Translations under genes and position numbers: made by a program
Notes under the pieces: generated by a model
What the model saw: the letters and a program-made list of their open reading frames with translations, nothing else
Told to the model about the DNA's origin: nothing
The model's database searches: none
Assembly: GCA_017411935.1 (NCBI GenBank)
Contig: JAFQPC010000028.1
Span: forward strand, 1 to 16,930
Reading direction: 5' to 3'
DNA from: Clostridia bacterium
GTDB lineage: Bacteria > Bacillota > Clostridia > Oscillospirales > CAG-272
DNA: 16,930 nt
Shown here: piece after piece, positions 14,522 to 16,930 of the stretch
Numbering within the stretch: the first letter of the stretch is position 1
Layout: each line of letters opens with the position of its first letter

Positions 14522-15090
14522 ACGGTGGTTTTCTCCTTGATCTGATCTAAACGTTCTTTGATCTTTTTCATATCAACGAGCATATCTTCTTTTTTGCGAG
14601 GATCACGGAGAAGTAGCGCGGGGTGATAGACGGCGGTGATGAGAAAATTCCCTTTCTCAAACCATTCACCGTGCTCTTTGGTGATCTTGAAATCGGGCTT
14701 GAGGAGACGCATTGCCGAGATCCGTCCGAGACATACGATGATCTTGGGTTGGATCAGGCGTACCTGACGGCGCAAAAATTCGATGCAGGCATCTTCTTCC
14801 GCGGGCAAAGGATCGCGGTTCTTGGGCGGACGGCATTTGAGAATGTTCGCAATATAGACGCTTTCGCGCGGAATGTCGACCGCAAAAAGATATTTGTCGA
14901 GAAGCTGTCCCGCCCTTCCTACAAAGGGCGTGCCCGTTTTGTCCTCATTCTCTCCGGGTGCTTCGCCCACGAAAAGAATATCGGCAGTTCTGCTTCCCGT
15001 ACCAAATACGCAGTTGGTTCGGGTTTTATGAAGCTCGCAGGCGGTGCAGGCAGAGCACTCCTCAAAAAGCTGGTTCCAGGAATCGTTCAT
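14518..15090 (-). CDS. Family 4 uracil-DNA glycosylase (iron-sulfur type)
   Basis: The enzyme removes uracil from DNA, starting base-excision repair. The 190-residue chain shows motif A GEAPGENEDKTGTPFVGRAG from residue 42 and motif B with HP at 156-157 (YHPALLLRDP). Four cysteines, C15, C18, C86 and C102, have the CX2C...CX15C spacing that holds a 4Fe-4S cluster in this family. ANILKCRPPKNRDP and IIVCLGRISA are also typical. Homology to the phage SPO1 DNA polymerase N-terminal domain has led to that misleading name in databases. AAAGGAG lies 7 bases before ATG 15090. It sits 21 bases after the DUF1015 gene and overlaps the AEC permease gene by 4 bases. No functional link to its neighbours is evident. 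Confidence 0.95.
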   Translation of the reverse strand: MNDSWNQLFEECSACTACELHKTRTNCVFGTGSRTADILFVGEAPGENEDKTGTPFVGRAGQLLDKYLFAVDIPRESVYIANILKCRPPKNRDPLPAEEDACIEFLRRQVRLIQPKIIVCLGRISAMRLLKPDFKITKEHGEWFEKGNFLITAVYHPALLLRDPRKKEDMLVDMKKIKERLDQIKEKTTV

Positions 15091-15111
15091 ACGAGTTCTC
15101 CTTTGCTTGGA

Positions 15112-16374
15112 TTAAAGGACGATTTTACGACATTCGAGATAGTAGCGCTTATCCTCGGCGTGACCCATCGAGAAGGTCTTGCGAGGAAGCGCGCCGTCAA
15201 ACATGACGGTGGGGAAAAGCTCGCTCTTTTCCATTCCCGAGAAAAGGAAGCCAATGGTGTTCGGCTTTTTCGAGAGTGATTCGACCGACGCCTTGCTGTG
15301 AATATAATCGACCTCGGCTTCGGGGTGCTCCTTTAAGTAATCGTCAATGAAATCCTGAAGTGTTCCGACGGTGAGCTGACGGATGGGACGCTCAATAGTA
15401 ATCGAGCCGCGTTCCGAGCCAAACAGATACTCGAAGGTCTGCGGAGCAGCATCTCCGTGTAGATTTTTGAGATAAGCGCGAAGCGAAGTGAGCACGTCTT
15501 CGGGTTCAACGCCGAACAGTACGCGGTAGATCGGTTCAAATTTGAGCGCCTCGTCGTGAATGTTTACGACCTCAACAAGCGCATAGCGTGCGGGGTGCGA
15601 AGCGGCGGCATCCGCACCGAGAGATGCTTTGACCTCTTCATAAGCGGCTTTTGCCGATGCGAGCGAGTGGTTTCCGTCACCCACGGCAAAGAGCAGGGGA
15701 GACAGAGATATATCGCCGTAGCGTGCTTCCATTGCTGCGGGGGTAATGAGTGCGTCCAGCGAGCGTCCGACACGGCGGATCTCGGCGTCGTCGAGAAAAC
15801 GTCCGAAGATGTGTCCGCCGCCGAGCATCAGATCAGTGTCATAAGCTACCGTTCCCGATTTTGCCAACGCGAGCGGTTCAATGACGGTGCGCTCGGCATC
15901 GTCGATCAGCAGCATCACGTGCGGAAGCTCCACTGCCGCACCGCGACGAATCGCAACTCTCGGTGGGATGCGTTCCACGACGGTTGCCTCGGTCGCACGG
16001 ATCAGCGCCGAAGCTCCTTTGCGATAATCGTAGCATTCGAGATCGACCGCCATCACGATACCGCGGCGGATCGAGCCGTCCGATTGCGTGCGCTCAACGT
16101 AGATCATCGTGTCAGTGTTCGGCAGAAGAATCGTGTCAAGATACTGCTTCATCGTTTCGTTGATCTTGGGAATTCTTGCCTCGGTCTCGGAAAGATAGAC
16201 CTCGGGCAGGATCATACGGAGCGTTGAGGGAGCGTCGCCGATGATCTTCTCTGCCTTTTCCCAATATTCGGGCTCACTTGTGAACTGGTCGCAGGCAACC
16301 GTTGCCCATTTTTCTGCGTTGTATTTTGTGAAATCAGGCAGCAGAATGTCTGCTGCGGAATAACATTTTTTCAT
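15112..16374 (-). CDS. DUF1015 family protein
   Basis: This soluble cytoplasmic protein of 420 residues has no signal peptide and no membrane segment. Family hallmarks are the N-terminal LLPDFTKYNAEKWATVACDQ stretch, GDGNHSLASAKA near 232-243, and the closing LPRKTFSMGHAEDKRYYLE near 396-413. The family has no settled function that I can name with confidence. Its GDGNHS-type motif recalls the DGHHR-type motif of the ParB/SerK-like kinases, which makes a small-molecule phosphotransfer role possible, but that is inference. The start ATG 16374 has AAAGGAA at 16382-16388 with 7-base spacing. It lies 33 bases after the SGNH hydrolase gene and 21 before the glycosylase gene, all on one strand, so a common transcript is likely. 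Confidence 0.88.
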   Translation of the reverse strand: MKKCYSAADILLPDFTKYNAEKWATVACDQFTSEPEYWEKAEKIIGDAPSTLRMILPEVYLSETEARIPKINETMKQYLDTILLPNTDTMIYVERTQSDGSIRRGIVMAVDLECYDYRKGASALIRATEATVVERIPPRVAIRRGAAVELPHVMLLIDDAERTVIEPLALAKSGTVAYDTDLMLGGGHIFGRFLDDAEIRRVGRSLDALITPAAMEARYGDISLSPLLFAVGDGNHSLASAKAAYEEVKASLGADAAASHPARYALVEVVNIHDEALKFEPIYRVLFGVEPEDVLTSLRAYLKNLHGDAAPQTFEYLFGSERGSITIERPIRQLTVGTLQDFIDDYLKEHPEAEVDYIHSKASVESLSKKPNTIGFLFSGMEKSELFPTVMFDGALPRKTFSMGHAEDKRYYLECRKIVL

Positions 16375-16407
16375 AGGAAGATTCCTTTCTTCAAAGCTTT
16401 TTTTAGA

Positions 16408-16930
16408 TTACAGATTGGAAAGAACAGCATTCGCCAAATGGCGGTAGCCCTCGGCTTGCCAGTGAACGCCGTCCTCCGAGAGGAGCTCGGCGTGTGTCAG
16501 AGAGACCGAATAAAGATCCACCACGTTCAGCGAATATTTTTCTGCCAAACGAAGCACCTCGCGGTTTCTTGCCTGAACGCGAAGATCGCGTTCTTCATCA
16601 GCGACGTGTGTCGTCAGAAGAAGCGTCAGTTTCGCGTCGGGAAACTCTCCCAGCAAAAATTGAATTTTCTGTTCGTAGTGTTTGGCATAGGCAAGCTCAT
16701 CCGAAAGATGAAAGCCGTGCAGACCGTTGTTCAGGAGAATATGCTTGCGGTGCGGCTGTTGCTTGGCAAAAAGCCGTACGGTGTCCTCGTAGCAAGGATG
16801 GTCGATGGCCTTTGAGGTAGCAATTCCGTCAAAGAGAAGCCGTCCGCCCGCGAGCTCGTTGAGCGCCTTTCTGGTGGCGTGTGAGATCGAATCTCCCACG
16901 TAAAGCACACGGGGCGTTGTCAGATCCTCG
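16408..16930 (-). CDS. SGNH/GDSL-type hydrolase, 5' end outside the window
   Basis: This is a partial SGNH-fold esterase or lipase-like protein. Counting from the GTG at 16908, block I is GDS at 5-7 with the nucleophile Ser7, block III is NNGLHG at 60-65 (Asn in the oxyanion-hole position), and block V is DGVH at 146-149 with catalytic Asp and His. The frame stays open upstream of 16908 to the window edge (residues EDLTTPRVLYVGDSI), so the true start and any signal peptide or extra domain lie outside. The substrate is unknown; members deacylate sugars, lipids or peptidoglycan. It is the first visible gene of the minus-strand group that continues into DUF1015. Confidence 0.85.
   Translation of the reverse strand, partial: EDLTTPRVLYVGDSISHATRKALNELAGGRLLFDGIATSKAIDHPCYEDTVRLFAKQQPHRKHILLNNGLHGFHLSDELAYAKHYEQKIQFLLGEFPDAKLTLLLTTHVADEERDLRVQARNREVLRLAEKYSLNVVDLYSVSLTHAELLSEDGVHWQAEGYRHLANAVLSNL

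Overview
The window looks like an ordinary chromosomal segment of an uncultured low- to mid-GC Firmicute, most likely a gut Clostridia member. The main reasons are the dgt-dnaG-rpoD order, strong AAGGAGG-type ribosome binding sites, SigA-type TTGACA/TATAAT promoters with 17-base spacers, a lipobox lipoprotein and the clostridial style of several proteins. Genus cannot be set from this sequence. I see no rRNA, tRNA, CRISPR array, phage gene or transposase.

Layout. (a) 1-1494: the 3' part of an ABC exporter half-transporter, cut by the window edge. (b) 1513-2957: a monocistronic aspartokinase with a perfect-consensus promoter, a short leader and a strong terminator. (c) 2958-3498: about 540 bases without a convincing gene. 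It holds an orphan promoter with two related dyads, a strong ribosome binding site whose ATG is followed by a stop after two codons, several hairpins, and an imperfect GC-rich inverted-repeat element that looks like a dispersed REP/MITE-type repeat. (d) 3499-6450 (minus): a large MacB/FtsX-type ABC transporter with its own promoter and terminator. (e) 6654-10612 (plus): the DNA and RNA synthesis cluster of dGTP triphosphohydrolase, primase DnaG and primary sigma factor RpoD, tightly packed. (f) 10798-12837: a solute-binding-protein-like lipoprotein with its own promoter and terminator. (g) 12848-13492: a HAD-family phosphatase whose ribosome binding site begins right at the end of that terminator. 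(h) 13498-13532: a terminator between convergent genes. (i) 13535-16930 (minus): a likely operon of SGNH hydrolase (partial), DUF1015 protein, family 4 uracil-DNA glycosylase and AEC-family permease, the last two overlapping by 4 bases.

How the genes fit together. Dgt adjusts dNTP pools, DnaG makes replication primers and RpoD directs housekeeping transcription, so region (e) is a growth-linked information-processing unit. The lysC product commits aspartate to lysine/threonine/methionine synthesis. The two ABC systems, the lipoprotein and the AEC permease are envelope transport functions of unknown substrate. No unmistakable new multi-gene system is visible. The parts most worth a second look are the gene-less leader and repeat at 2958-3410, the regulatory repeats at 10658-10847, and the terminator placed directly before the HAD gene.
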